DNA of 64,000 bases from Seiridium cupressi (lineage: Eukaryota > Ascomycota > Sordariomycetes > Amphisphaeriales > Sporocadaceae), in assembly GCA_036674765.1 (NCBI GenBank), contig JARVKI010000004.1, positions 558,001 to 622,000 on the forward strand. The letters run 5' to 3'. Position 1 is the first letter of the stretch. Every line of letters begins with the position of its first letter. A program made the translations under genes and the position numbers. Of this stretch, positions 10,056-20,435 are shown piece after piece. Under the pieces are notes generated by a model, which saw only the letters and a list, made by a program, of their open reading frames with translations, was not told where the DNA came from and did not search any database.

Positions 10056-13000
10056 TGTGGCGTCTCAGACGTAGACTGAATTATGGTTCGCGTTGGAGGC
10101 ATAATTGTAACAGGGCCGACGGGTCAGGCTCAAAGTCCGAGGGTCTATACTTGTGGCATCGAAATGCCATCGTCTCTTTACCTGGTGGCATACGGTCTTA
10201 TTGAGTGTACCTTTTCACTCGACCATCCCGGGCAGGACCCCCTTCCAAGAAAATTCACATTGTGGATGCTTCTGTGCTATGATCGTCCTATCCGTATTCA
10301 TCCGGATGATCATATCAGAAGCATGGACCCTATTTTGATCATATAGGCACGGTTGTCTCATGAATTCACATATGGTATCCATTATCTTTTTGATACTATT
10401 CCATTCAAGATCGCCATACTGAGCAGTGCGATTATCCAAATCTCTATAAATTTAGCTAGCTACATATCTACCATTCCTATATTCCCCATCTCTCCTTTTG
10501 CGTCATATGCCGATCCTCATTTCTATCTGATCCATTAGCTTTGAAATAAGTCAATCCTTTCTCTTTATAGAACATCCTTGTATCTTATATTCATCTCTTA
10601 TGTATAACTATATTCCTCGAAATAGTCTTCCTAGGCGCGTCTGCCGAGGCAACAGTTCGCCTCGAACAAGAGCCGGCGGGTTGCACGCTATTTAGATCAA
10701 TTGGCGAAAGACGGCTTATGCCACATAAGTCATGATGTGCCCTTCCGACGGACTTGAATTGGCTTGTAATAAATTGAGATTTTCGGGAACTTGTTCCTGG
10801 AGTGTGGAGACGGTCTGTTCTATGTTATGATAGATGATTTATAGTAGACTCTTGGGAGTCATATCAGTGACTTCTACGTAGTAGCGTTTCTAATACCAAA
10901 TCTAGCAGCTAACCCCAAATGCAAGCTCTATGGTGATGGTTTCTAGACACAATGTCTGTGACCAAATACACCGATGGTAATGGAACACTACAATTGTCCC
11001 ATAAACTGCCCTAGCCCGAGGCAAATCATGCAGCCCACCCAAACATGACTTGATTAGCTGAATCTGGTCTCGATAGTAGGGCTCCTTATGGTAATAATGT
11101 TCCTGTTATCTCTCTATCTGAACGTATTTGACCAAAATTTATGTTACACGTTAGAAAAGTGATCACAGAAATGGCATGTGGGTAGCATGTGGAATGACCC
11201 ATCTACAACGTTCTAGACAAGGCTGACAGCCACACCGTCCCATCAGATGAGACCACGAGCATACCGACAAGGGTTGAGACGTTCTATCCATGCTCTGTAA
11301 TGGTTGTGACGTCAATAGTTGTTCTGAGGTATGGAAGGGGTAACTGAGGTTGGGGTCTTATTTATTTATACTCAAAAGCATTTGGGGCTCTCTCTGGGCT
11401 CTTTTTCAAGCAAGCAAAGGATTTCTGACAGTTTACTCTTCTTTATAGATCCATGGCCTATTTTGAAACAGGGGAAGCATGCAGGACACGGTTTGATGAC
11501 ACCCCTTCACATCACATAGATTCGTACTTGATACTAGCTCTAATAAATAATCAACAAGAATCCGTCTATCAGTACTAGTTGATTGCTACCTACCATCAAC
11601 CCGCATCTGTGGTGGTTGTACGAGTTATCCCAGTAAAGGTGGAGCTAAAATTCATATCCAATACCGGACACCAGATGTTTCTTGTTGAGCTTATCGATTG
11701 ATAGCTTCCACCACGAGGTTACACATTTGGAATGCTACGATCACGTAGGTTGCTCATAATAAAAAATAGACAGAAGCATTTGCAACTTTGCTCAGGGGTT
11801 TTGACTGGTCTTCCGACGTGTTGTTCATTGACTTAGGGGGTGAGCTGTCTGCGGATACTCCCTGGGGATGACCGAGGTTCCTTGAGAGGAATACAGATGA
11901 GTTGTTCATAGATGATATGAGGCTCTTCTTGCTGTCGCGATCCGAACCCAAGTTGGCATAGCTCATCTTACAACTCCAGCCAATAGCCAAGTCGAGAATG
12001 AATATTCATTGGCCGAATTAATCCTTCAGCTCCTACGCTACACACATCGATCATGCTGGAGAAATACCCAAGCATCCTTCCTGCACACCACACCTACAAG
12101 GACCGAGGCATGTCTGGTTCAAGTTCTGACTGATTCGTAGGGAACAAATAGCGCGTCCCAAAGATGTGCTCGACGAGGTAGCGCCCGCATGGTCGGTGCC
12201 AAATAGTTGGGAGGACCTGACGATCTAGATTAGTCTGAACGCCCAGGTTGCATCCCATTCGCAGCGCGCAGCTTGCATAGCGCCTTGGAACGTCAATGGT
12301 CTACGTAAAACCCGTACGAAAGGCCACACAAGTCATGTACTGAAGGGACTATGAAAAGGCAGTGGCCAGCTCAACACCCGCCTCCCGAGGCACAACGGCC
12401 AAACATACTACTTGTGGTAAGCTCACCCCGCACTCTACTCGCCTCAAAACTGCTTAGAACGGCGCCCAGAGTATTCCCCCCGCATCGTGAACTTGTTTCC
12501 CCGGGTTCCACAATCCGGGGCAGCTCATTAAGTGGGACTGTGGCGCTGCTTACAGACGGCAAATCGTCAACAGAGGACCACATACTCCCGTAAAAGCATC
12601 AGCAGACGCTGATATTGAAGCCTCGAAAACGCCACGTTCTCGTCGCGGCAGATTGCTTCGGGGTATGATATGAGGGTACCATGGAATACTACAGTGTAGT
12701 CTCTATTTTTCGTGATGGATGGATGCCAAGAGTTGGAGAACTTTGCCAATGAGGAGTCATCCCATGCTGAAGACAGCCAAGGCCACAGCCGCTGGGAACG
12801 TGGTCAGCTGTGGAAAGATCGGCCTGGCTGACTGGGCGCCGTCATGCAGCAGGGGTAGACGACTACTACTGGACATGCTATGCCAGATCCGACAATACAA
12901 GCGATGCACTTTGGAGGAGCAGATTGAGGTGCAGCAGCGTCCGGCATTTTGGGGTTGCACTTTGGGTATCTAGTGCTACTACTTGCCCGCACTGGTATAT

Positions 13001-13115
13001 ATTCACGATGACCGCGCTCCTGGTTTGACCTGGTGTCTGATAGCTCAGTTCTATCTTTCGAGGCGTCCGCACACCGTTCCACTTTTCCCAGGGCACCCTC
13101 GAAACACTCTCAACC
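10056..13115. other. 3-kb spacer, nothing recognised
   Basis: Only short frames (up to about 90 codons) are present, none with a domain or a splice-linked partner. Part of 10.4-12.0 kb is AT-rich. The last few hundred bases are the upstream region of the transporter gene at 13116. Confidence 0.5.
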
Positions 13116-15013
13116 ATGTCTCGCGACACAGAGAAAGCTGAGGTCGAATATGCGCCTGACGTCGAGCTCACCAAGACCGCCACCGGGGCTACCAATGCCT
13201 GGGAAACAGAATATTCTCCCGAGGAGCAAAGGCGCATCATTCGGCGCATCGACCGTCGGCTGGTCACGACTGTCGGAGTCATGTATTGTGTGTCATTGAT
13301 GGACAGGTAAGCAATCGAATTGACATGAATCTGCTTTTCCCAAGCAATATCCATCCTATAGCTGCGCAGAATGCTGACGTCCCCCCTAGAACTAATTTAT
13401 CAGCGGCCAACATCGCGGGTATGGCCAAGGAGCTTCAGCTCGTCGGCAATCGGTATTCGATTATCACACTCGTCTTTTTCGTAACATATATTGTCTTCCA
13501 ACCTCCATCGACCGTCGTCGTGCGTAAGATCGGACCGCGAATCCACCTGTCGATCATCACACTGCTCTGGGGCGCGGTCATGATTGCATTTGGATTTGTG
13601 AAAAACTATCAAACACTTACTGCGCTACGATGCGTTCTCGGCATACTCGAGGCCGGATTCTTCCCGAGCTGTGTTTATCTGTTGAGTACCTGGGTAAGCC
13701 TCCTATGCGTAGCCGCTGCCGAGAAAAATATGCTGACGTTATGCGGGTAGTACACCAGATGTGAGCCATGACGAGCGGGGTGAAAATGACGTTGAAAGTG
13801 CTAACTGGTTCGGCAGATGAGGTTGGCAAGAGATACTCGTTCTTCTACGTTATTGGCTGCGTTGCATCTGCGTTCGCAGGCATATTGGCATATGGACTTA
13901 TGCAAATGAACGGCCTGGCTAGTCTGACTGGTTGGCGATGTATGTGCTGTTCATGGTTCTTTTGAATGATGGCTAATATGGACTCCCTCAGGGATATTCA
14001 TTATGGAGGGTATCATCACTTGCCTTATCGCAATTGCCAGCTACTGGCTTCTGGTCGACTTCCCCGACTCACAGCGCAAACTATGGAAATTTCTCAGTGA
14101 CAAAGAGCGAGCATGGGTTGTCAAGAGGATCAACGCCGATCGTGGTGATGCAACGACACCCAAATTTCAGCTCGGAAGGTTCCTCAAGGCCGGTTTGGAC
14201 TGGAAGATCTGGTTAGTCTTTGTTCTAGTACGATTGTCTTCAATGATGCTGACAAATCCTACCGCAGGTGCTATGCAATGATTTTCTTTAACACAACGAC
14301 CGTCACTTACGCACTAGCCTACTTCCTCCCCATTATCCTCAACACAAATCTTGGGTTCAGCATTGGTGCTTCGCAATGCCTCATCGCTCCGCCTTACGCT
14401 TTTGCAGGTTTCGTCATGTTCGGCACAGGATGGCTGGGTGACCGCTACCACATTAGAGGGCCCATCATTATCATAAACATGCTCCTGTGTCTGATTGGCA
14501 CTCCCATCATGGGCTGGCATCCGAACCCATCCGTCCGCTATTTTGGTATCTTCCTTGTCACTGCTGGTGCTAATTCCAATGTACCCGCGGCTTTGTCCTA
14601 CCAAGCGAACAACATTAGAGGCCAATGGAAGCGTGCGTTCTGCAGTGCGACATTTGTCGGCTTCGGAGGCATCGGCGGAATTGCCGGCAGCTTGGTCTTC
14701 AGGTATGGATTGGGCGCCCCGTACGTTCTAGGAAGGTGAATACTGACATTCCCACAGAGCTCAAGATGAGGCAACAGGATACAAGCCAGGTCTATACGCA
14801 GCTATCGCATGTGCCGCCCTGAACATCATTCTTGTCTTGCTCGTCGATACGAAATTCTATTTCGACAATCGGGCCGCTGACCGCGGCGTGAAGGAGCTCG
14901 AGCATGAGGAAGATGTGAGTTATTAACCCGGGACAGAGACTCACTTAGAATGCGTGGAGCTAATTGTATATCTATAGGAGGTGCGTGAGCGGGGTTTCCG
15001 CTATACTTACTAG
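13116..15013 (+). CDS. MFS transporter, anion:cation symporter (allantoate/nicotinate permease-like) family
   Basis: Gene model of eight exons: 13116-13306, 13390-13693, 13751-13760, 13817-13939, 13992-14211, 14268-14702, 14758-14914, 14978-15013; 491 aa. All junctions keep frame and have GT..AG ends. Family signals are the 'MDRTNLSAANIAG' motif after the first helix, 'GILEAGFFPS' in helix 4, 'WYTRYEVGKR' rebuilt across a 10-nt exon, and 'GWRW-IF' before helix 6. About 12 membrane helices are expected, with charged cytoplasmic ends. Such plasma-membrane carriers import organic anions or vitamins (allantoate, nicotinate, pantothenate, biotin); the substrate cannot be chosen here. The third exon (13751-13760) is only 10 nt. 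The GNAT gene follows downstream on the same strand. Confidence 0.9.
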
Positions 15014-15416
15014 TTTGGCGAAGGTCGATTGAGACCACTATACGGAGATTTATTTCCTAGGAGATCAACGTGTAGTCTTCATCGCACAAGTTTCGCCACT
15101 TATATAGCAAATACATTCGATTCATCGACATTACATAGTGAAACCATTGTTTCGCGCGCGTCCAATCCCCCGCCCACCAAAGTCAACCTAAAGCAGTTCA
15201 TGCTGCTGCCTGGGTACACAACCGACGCAATGGGCGTCGCAACTCGCCCCGCAGGCTAACGTCAGTCAATTACGACTTAGGGTTAGGTTAGGCGCCGACT
15301 CAATGACTCCCAAGTCTCGACTTGAGTTCAAGACTATTTCCAACCGCTCATTGCTCACATTGTTTCACAGAGGTTACTGCATTCAAGTATACTTTCAAGT
15401 CCCTAATACTCACAAC
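15014..15416. other. Spacer with telomere-like motif
   Basis: This 403-bp intergenic region separates the transporter from the acetyltransferase. It carries a (TTAGGG)-like stretch at 15277-15292. No gene is seen. The second half is presumably the acetyltransferase promoter. Confidence 0.5.
15277..15292. repeat. Interstitial telomere-like motif
   Basis: The 16-nt string ttagggttaggttagg contains one perfect TTAGGG telomere unit followed by two degenerate units. It is located 125 bp upstream of the GNAT start codon. Fungal telomeres are typically TTAGGG; short interstitial copies can act as telobox-type binding sites or be repair scars. Confidence 0.6.
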
Positions 15417-16279
15417 ATGTCTCCTATCGAACTTCCCGCTCCTGTATCCCTATCCACCGACTTCGTGTTGTCCCCAATGACCGTCGAGGATATAGAAGAT
15501 GTGATAACTACCCATCACGCAGCATTCAGCTCCCCTGCGGAACGCTTCTGGTGGTCACATGATCTCAACGACATGCGAAAATTTCAGAGGGTTGCTTTAG
15601 AGAAGAACCTGGCAAAGCCCGACAGAAGGTACCTCAAAATTACTCATCTTCCATCCGGCCGCGTGGCCGCGTGGGCTAGCTGGGCTCTACCTCAGGGCTT
15701 CACTGAACTCGGTGGAGTCCCGTCGACTGCTGCTGGAGCGGAGGGAACTGTTGGCGTTGGCAAGGAGGTACCCGATGCAGACAAAGAAGTTGTCAAGGAC
15801 GAGGACTTAACTCCGGAGGAGAGGGCCAAGAAAGCTATCGAACAGTTACCCCTGCCCGAAGGATCTAGCAAAGAGGCGCTGATAGAGACGATCAAGATGG
15901 AAGAGGAGAGCCATGGACGACATGGCGTCAAGGCAATGATATGTGAGTCTCTTTGTTTATTACCCTATGGAGTGTTTGTCACGCGTACTTTGACGTGAAG
16001 CAGGGCTAATGATGGGCAGTTCTTGCCATTCTGTGCACCCATCCGGATTTCGAACGGCAGGGACTGGCGAGGGCTCTGGTTGAGCCGATGTTGACTGTGA
16101 GTCAAACCGAGGGAGTCCCAGTTTGGGTAGAGTCATCGCCCAAAGGCAAAGGCTTCTATGAGAAATTGGGATTCAAGGTGATAGAGATTTCGCATGTAGA
16201 TCTGACAAAGGGGAACAAGGGGCTTACAGGTACTCACACAGTGACTTGCATGAAGTGGGCACCGCCGGAGAGGAGGTAG
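15417..16279 (+). CDS. GNAT-family N-acetyltransferase
   Basis: Two exons, 15417-15942 and 16020-16279, 261 aa; the start is the ATG in 'caacATGtc'. The fold is that of the fungal GNAT family. An N-terminal 'D-x-x-AF' segment (about residues 21-60) is followed by an acidic/charged insert (about residues 120-155, Asp/Glu/Lys rich). The C-terminal acetyl-CoA site comes directly after the intron: 'HPDFERQGLARAL' matches the Q/R-x-x-G-x-A/G motif A, and 'GFYEKLGFKVIE' is the usual motif B helix. It would transfer an acetyl group from acetyl-CoA to an unknown amine. Similar fungal proteins are cytoplasmic and of undefined substrate. The neighbours (MFS carrier, aldo-keto reductase) suggest small-molecule metabolism but do not prove co-regulation. 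Confidence 0.85.
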
Positions 16280-16896
16280 GACAAAAGTAAGTAGCAAGGA
16301 TTAGTGTAAATCGTACTCGACGGCGTTATGGTTTAAAGTCCGATAACATATAATGTTTTGGAACTCATTCCACCGCAGACACAGCATACTGTCCTGGGGT
16401 TCTTCTTTCAGTCAACGCCATGGTTTGGAATGAAAACGTCGGAGAGGACATGCCATGATATATTGGACTTCGATGTGATGCATGAGTGTTGTGCCAATTT
16501 CTCTGAGGATTTAGGACGGATGGCCAAGCGGCGTAATAGCATTCCGATCCAGTGAAGTATTTATCGCTTCTTAGAGGGCCGTTTATCTAGCTGCAGGCCT
16601 TAAACTCATTTCTATAGCTCCGTGATTATGCTGTAGGTCTGACGGTCAATTTTCGGCGGCCTGTCCGTGTCGACATTCCGTTCCAATGTCACGTCAACGC
16701 CGATCGGCGATTGATCGGATGTAGCCACAGCGCCGACATTCGGGGCCGTTCTCCTCGAATTTAACTTCCAGCAAGACAATATGAGGGGGAGTGACAACAC
16801 TTCTTGGAAAGCGTTTCAATCAAAATCCCCACTGCTCGAGTTTCGACCAAAACAGTTTGCAGGTCTACCGGTATCTCGTTCGTTTCATATTTCAAG
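16280..16896. other. Spacer, nothing recognised
   Basis: This short intergenic region lies between the acetyltransferase and the aldo-keto reductase, both on +. It holds the 3' end of the former and the promoter of the latter; no further gene is visible. Confidence 0.5.
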
Positions 16897-17950
16897 ATGG
16901 CACAACCAAAATCACCCCAGAAGATTGTCTTCGGCGCGATGACGTTGGGCAAAGAAGGCATCTATGGTTAAACCTGTCGTTTTATGAGGGATTGCTAACA
17001 AATTTCTAGGTGCTGAACAAGCACGGGTCCCCTCTCTGGATGACGGAGGCAAGATTCTAGATGTCTTCAAATCCTATGGGCATGTTGAAGTCGATACTGC
17101 ACGCACATATGGCGGCGGTTCGTCTGAGGAGTACCTGGCTGCACTCGACTGGAAATCTAGAGGCATCGTATTGGATACGAAACTGTCACCGATTGGAAAC
17201 CCGCCGAAGTACTCCCATTCGTCCGCAGATGTCCGTCGAGGCATGCAGGATTCATTGACCGCACTGAAGACTGACAAGGTAGATATGTGGTATCTGCACG
17301 CCCCTGACCACTCGGTGCCGTACGAGGAGACCTTGCGAGAGGTCAATGAGTTGTACAAGCAGGGACACTTCAAGCGATTTGGTATTAGCAATTACTCTGC
17401 TTGGGAGGTCGCGCAGATCAGCGAGATATGCATCCGAAACGGTTGGAAGAGGCCTGATGTGTACCAAGGCGTGTACAATGCTTTGCATCGTGCTGTAGAG
17501 CCGGAGTTGTTCCCTTGTTTGCGATACTATAACATCGGCTTCTACGCCTTCAACCCCCTGGCTGGTGGGTTCTTGACGGACCGCTACCAGAGGGATACGG
17601 CAGTGGATGCGCTGGAAAAGGGGAGCCGGTTTGATCCTAGCAAGTCGCAGGGCAAGAACTATCGTACTCGGTACTGGAACGAAACGTACTTCGATGCGCT
17701 TGATGTGGTAAGGCCTGCTGCAAAGAAGTTGGGAATCAGTACAGCGGAGGCAGCCTTGAGGTGGATAAGCCATCACGGAAAGTTGGCAAAAGAGAAGGGC
17801 GATGCAGTCATTATTGGGGCGAGCAGTGCTCAGCAGCTGGAGGAGAACCTGTCCAACTTGGAGAAAGGCCCCTTGCCAGAGGAGCTAGTGAGGGCTTTTG
17901 ACGAGGCATGGAATACTGCAAAGGCAGTTGTCAATCCGTACTTCAGGTAG
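16897..17950 (+). CDS. Aldo-keto reductase, AKR7 (aflatoxin B1-aldehyde reductase-like)
   Basis: Two exons, 16897-16966 and 17010-17950, joined by a 43-nt intron with a GCTAAC branch site; 336 aa. The protein is a TIM-barrel NADPH-dependent carbonyl reductase. The AKR catalytic tetrad is visible: Asp52 and Tyr57 in 'VDTARTYGGG', Lys81 in 'LDTKLSP' and His120 in 'WYLHAPDH'. The C-terminal 'IIGASSAQQLEENL' is the typical cofactor-binding loop of AKR7 enzymes. Family members reduce dialdehydes and other reactive aldehydes, including the protein-binding dialdehyde form of aflatoxin, and succinic semialdehyde. The call rests on the length (family about 330-340 aa) and an intact tetrad. The physiological substrate is unknown; a cytosolic location is expected because no signal peptide is seen. 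Confidence 0.92.
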
Positions 17951-18485
17951 ACAAAATCGTAGGAGGTACCAATTGCTTGGATCAAACATTGATTTGAAGT
18001 CACCAAGTCAACCGTTATCTTCCTCTGAACGAAACAGAAGCCGATTTACGGTTTCCATTGCGCTCCTCCTATGATTGTTCTCTTTTCGTATTTTTTCCCA
18101 GCTATCCATTCTCACTACAATTTTGCTCGGAACGACTTGTTACATGAAAGAGAGAGAGGTTATCATGTTTTCTAAACAATTCATGTATTCATAATGGTAT
18201 ATGATAATCTCATTTCGCACGACTATGCTCAAGCTGGAGATGTATCATTGCCAGGTTTTACAAGTCTAGCTTTGATAATATAGGTGTGCTTTTCAGTTTG
18301 AGTAAAACCCGTTTAGTCTCTTGTCTATTGGCCATCTGCCACACTGTGGTTGAATCAGGGACACACATGCTTGACTGACATTTCAATGTCCTCTCATGTC
18401 TTCCATAATGCAGTCCGGCTAAGAGTAACACATGCGAACTGTCCAGTGGAAGAGACAACCTCGTATGACCAGACAACCAAACCAT
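17951..18485. other. Spacer between convergent genes
   Basis: The region separates the 3' end of the aldo-keto reductase (+) from the 3' end of the cupin gene (-). It is AT-rich, as usual for terminator regions, and no further gene is visible. Confidence 0.5.
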
Positions 18486-19181
18486 TTATACACCGGTACA
18501 TGGCTCCAATATCCTCTTTGGAGGTTCTCCAGACTCGCTCTCATCTTCCACCTCGAGTGGTTCTGCTTTCAGACCAAAGCCCAAGTACCTGATCCACTCG
18601 CTCGTCCGGTTTTCCCACGCGTGTAACGAGCCCCTTTGCATGACGATATTGCCAGCTCTGCAGATGGTTTCTTTCACCTTCCCCCATCGAGTTTTGGGAT
18701 CGTACGCTTCTTCTGGGGTTATCATCACAATCTCGCCCATGTAGAACACTATATAACCCGTGGTCACTGCACTGCACGGTGCTGCAGCCTGTCAGACCTG
18801 CACAAAGCTTGGATAATAGTCTTACTATAGGTACCCTACCCCCAGGGGCAAGGTTATTGAATTGAACAATAGCTACATGGGTCCCGAGCTTTAAGTTTGG
18901 ACTGCCTACCGATTGGGGATTGGCGTAACTATCCGTCTCAGGAAACGATATACTGAAACCTTGGCCATACTCATGGCTCGTTGTTAGCCTTGGTTGGGGC
19001 CCTCATATGCATATAGACTGGACATTGAGCGGCAGTACCGTTGAGTAACGATATTCGCTCAATCTCTTCGTATCTCAACTATACAGCCGGGCTCAGCATT
19101 TGGTACAGCAGAGAATTTACCGGGCAATGGTAGAGTATTGGTCACGATACGATGGGGCTTGGGTAGAGTAGATTGTGACAT
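18486..19181 (-). pseudogene. Small cupin-domain protein, frame disturbed by a 5-bp duplication
   Basis: The C-terminal exon encodes a clear fungal cupin: 'TTGYIVFYMGEIVM', then 'GNIVMQRGSLHAWENRTSEW', typical of the double-stranded beta-barrel of small (about 190 aa) fungal cupins. A tentative model is exon 1 19085-19181 (ATG at 19181), exon 2 18826-19001 (ending 'NLAPGGRVPI') and exon 3 from about 18788 or 18781 to 18486. The natural acceptor (ctgcag, 18782-18787, with a CTGAC branch just upstream) would start the last exon with 'HRAV' but hits a stop, because TGCAG is duplicated in tandem (18767-18776 on +). An upstream acceptor 7 nt away restores the frame, giving a 191-aa protein with a small insert. 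Exon 1-2 joining is weak. Function of these cupins is mostly unknown. Either a recent pseudogene, a sequence error, or a gene using the alternative splice site. Confidence 0.5.
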
Positions 19182-20435
19182 TGCTGCTACTGTCAGTGTG
19201 AGCACTTAGTGTAGAGAGCAGTGTGACAAATCATATTCCCGGGCCGCAGCTCGATTTATAGTCTAGCTCAACCGTGTTCCGCCCGCTAGATAGCGCCCTA
19301 TCTGTATACTGGTGGTCGGATACGTTCATTCATGTTCCGCCCCACTGGATGATTGAAGGCTGATATACCCTTTGGTCTAATAGATGTTGCGGACTTGTTT
19401 GATATACTGGTTGGTTATCTCGTTGATTAATGTGATGTCTGCATCGGTGAATCCCTTTGTCTTCGTCGTCAGGATCAACCCGGTAAGTAACGAGCCTGAG
19501 TTGTGGCCTGAATGCGCCTTGAGTCTCGATGTAAAGGATCTATGAGGGACACTCAGTATATAATAAGACATATAGGACAATTTCGTGAGGAGCAGAGATC
19601 CTCCATCGGGATGTAGGCGGCGGCGAGACTGATTCGCTGATCCTGACGACCGGAACCACCTGGGCAGGGCACCCAGGGTATTACAGGGGTGCAAGGTGGA
19701 TCCGATCGAAGGCGAGTATAATAGGACCGCGATTTCGGCTTTTGAACTCTGATTCGAGGATAGGTGACGAACAGAAAATAAGGATCTTGTATATGCCTAA
19801 ATAGTACACGGCGAAGGTGAGATAGCACAAAGCTAGCAGACGTATACATATGTGATTGCTCGACGCGGAGATCGTAGGCGTCTAACGGGGTATGTGGCAG
19901 CATTGCCTGATCGAACATGCCTCTTGACTGGCGGAGGAGAATGTTGTTACATGTACAATAAGGACTGCAATCAACGCTGAATACAAACTGTCAAGGGCCT
20001 CCTGAAGTGGGGTTTTCACATACGATGACTGGGGACATATTGCGGCCTACCTTTACGCTGAGACAGGTGAGACAAATAGAAGTACAAATTATGGCGTACC
20101 CTGAGAGGAGATAAAACAATACGATAGACACATAGGAACACCCAAACAATCATGCTTTTATGACTCGAATATGATGTATCGCAAGGTTTTGACTTCTGCA
20201 AGGATCATTTCGAACCTTGGGGGCCGTTGATGGAACTGGCGCTGCTGCTAGCTGGGGTCTAGTTAGCGCGTGCACAGACCCCGAATAGTGATAAGATAGA
20301 AATTTTTGGCGGGGGTAGTTTAAGCTTTCTAAAGCAGACAGAGTGTGTACTTCAGGTAGAGCTTTCGCGACGGCTTAACCCTCGAGAACAATCCTTTGCG
20401 GAAAAAGGCATGCGGGTGCGCATACAACTTCCAGG
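19182..20435. other. Spacer, nothing recognised
   Basis: This is the upstream region of the cupin gene (-) and of PUS1 (+). Frames on the minus strand (19377-19918) reach about 120 codons without a domain. No gene is supported. Confidence 0.5.

Noticed and set aside
12116..19181. Transporter, acetyltransferase, aldo-keto reductase and cupin as a biosynthetic cluster
   Set aside because: No synthase, no pathway-specific regulator and mixed orientation; adjacency alone is not enough.
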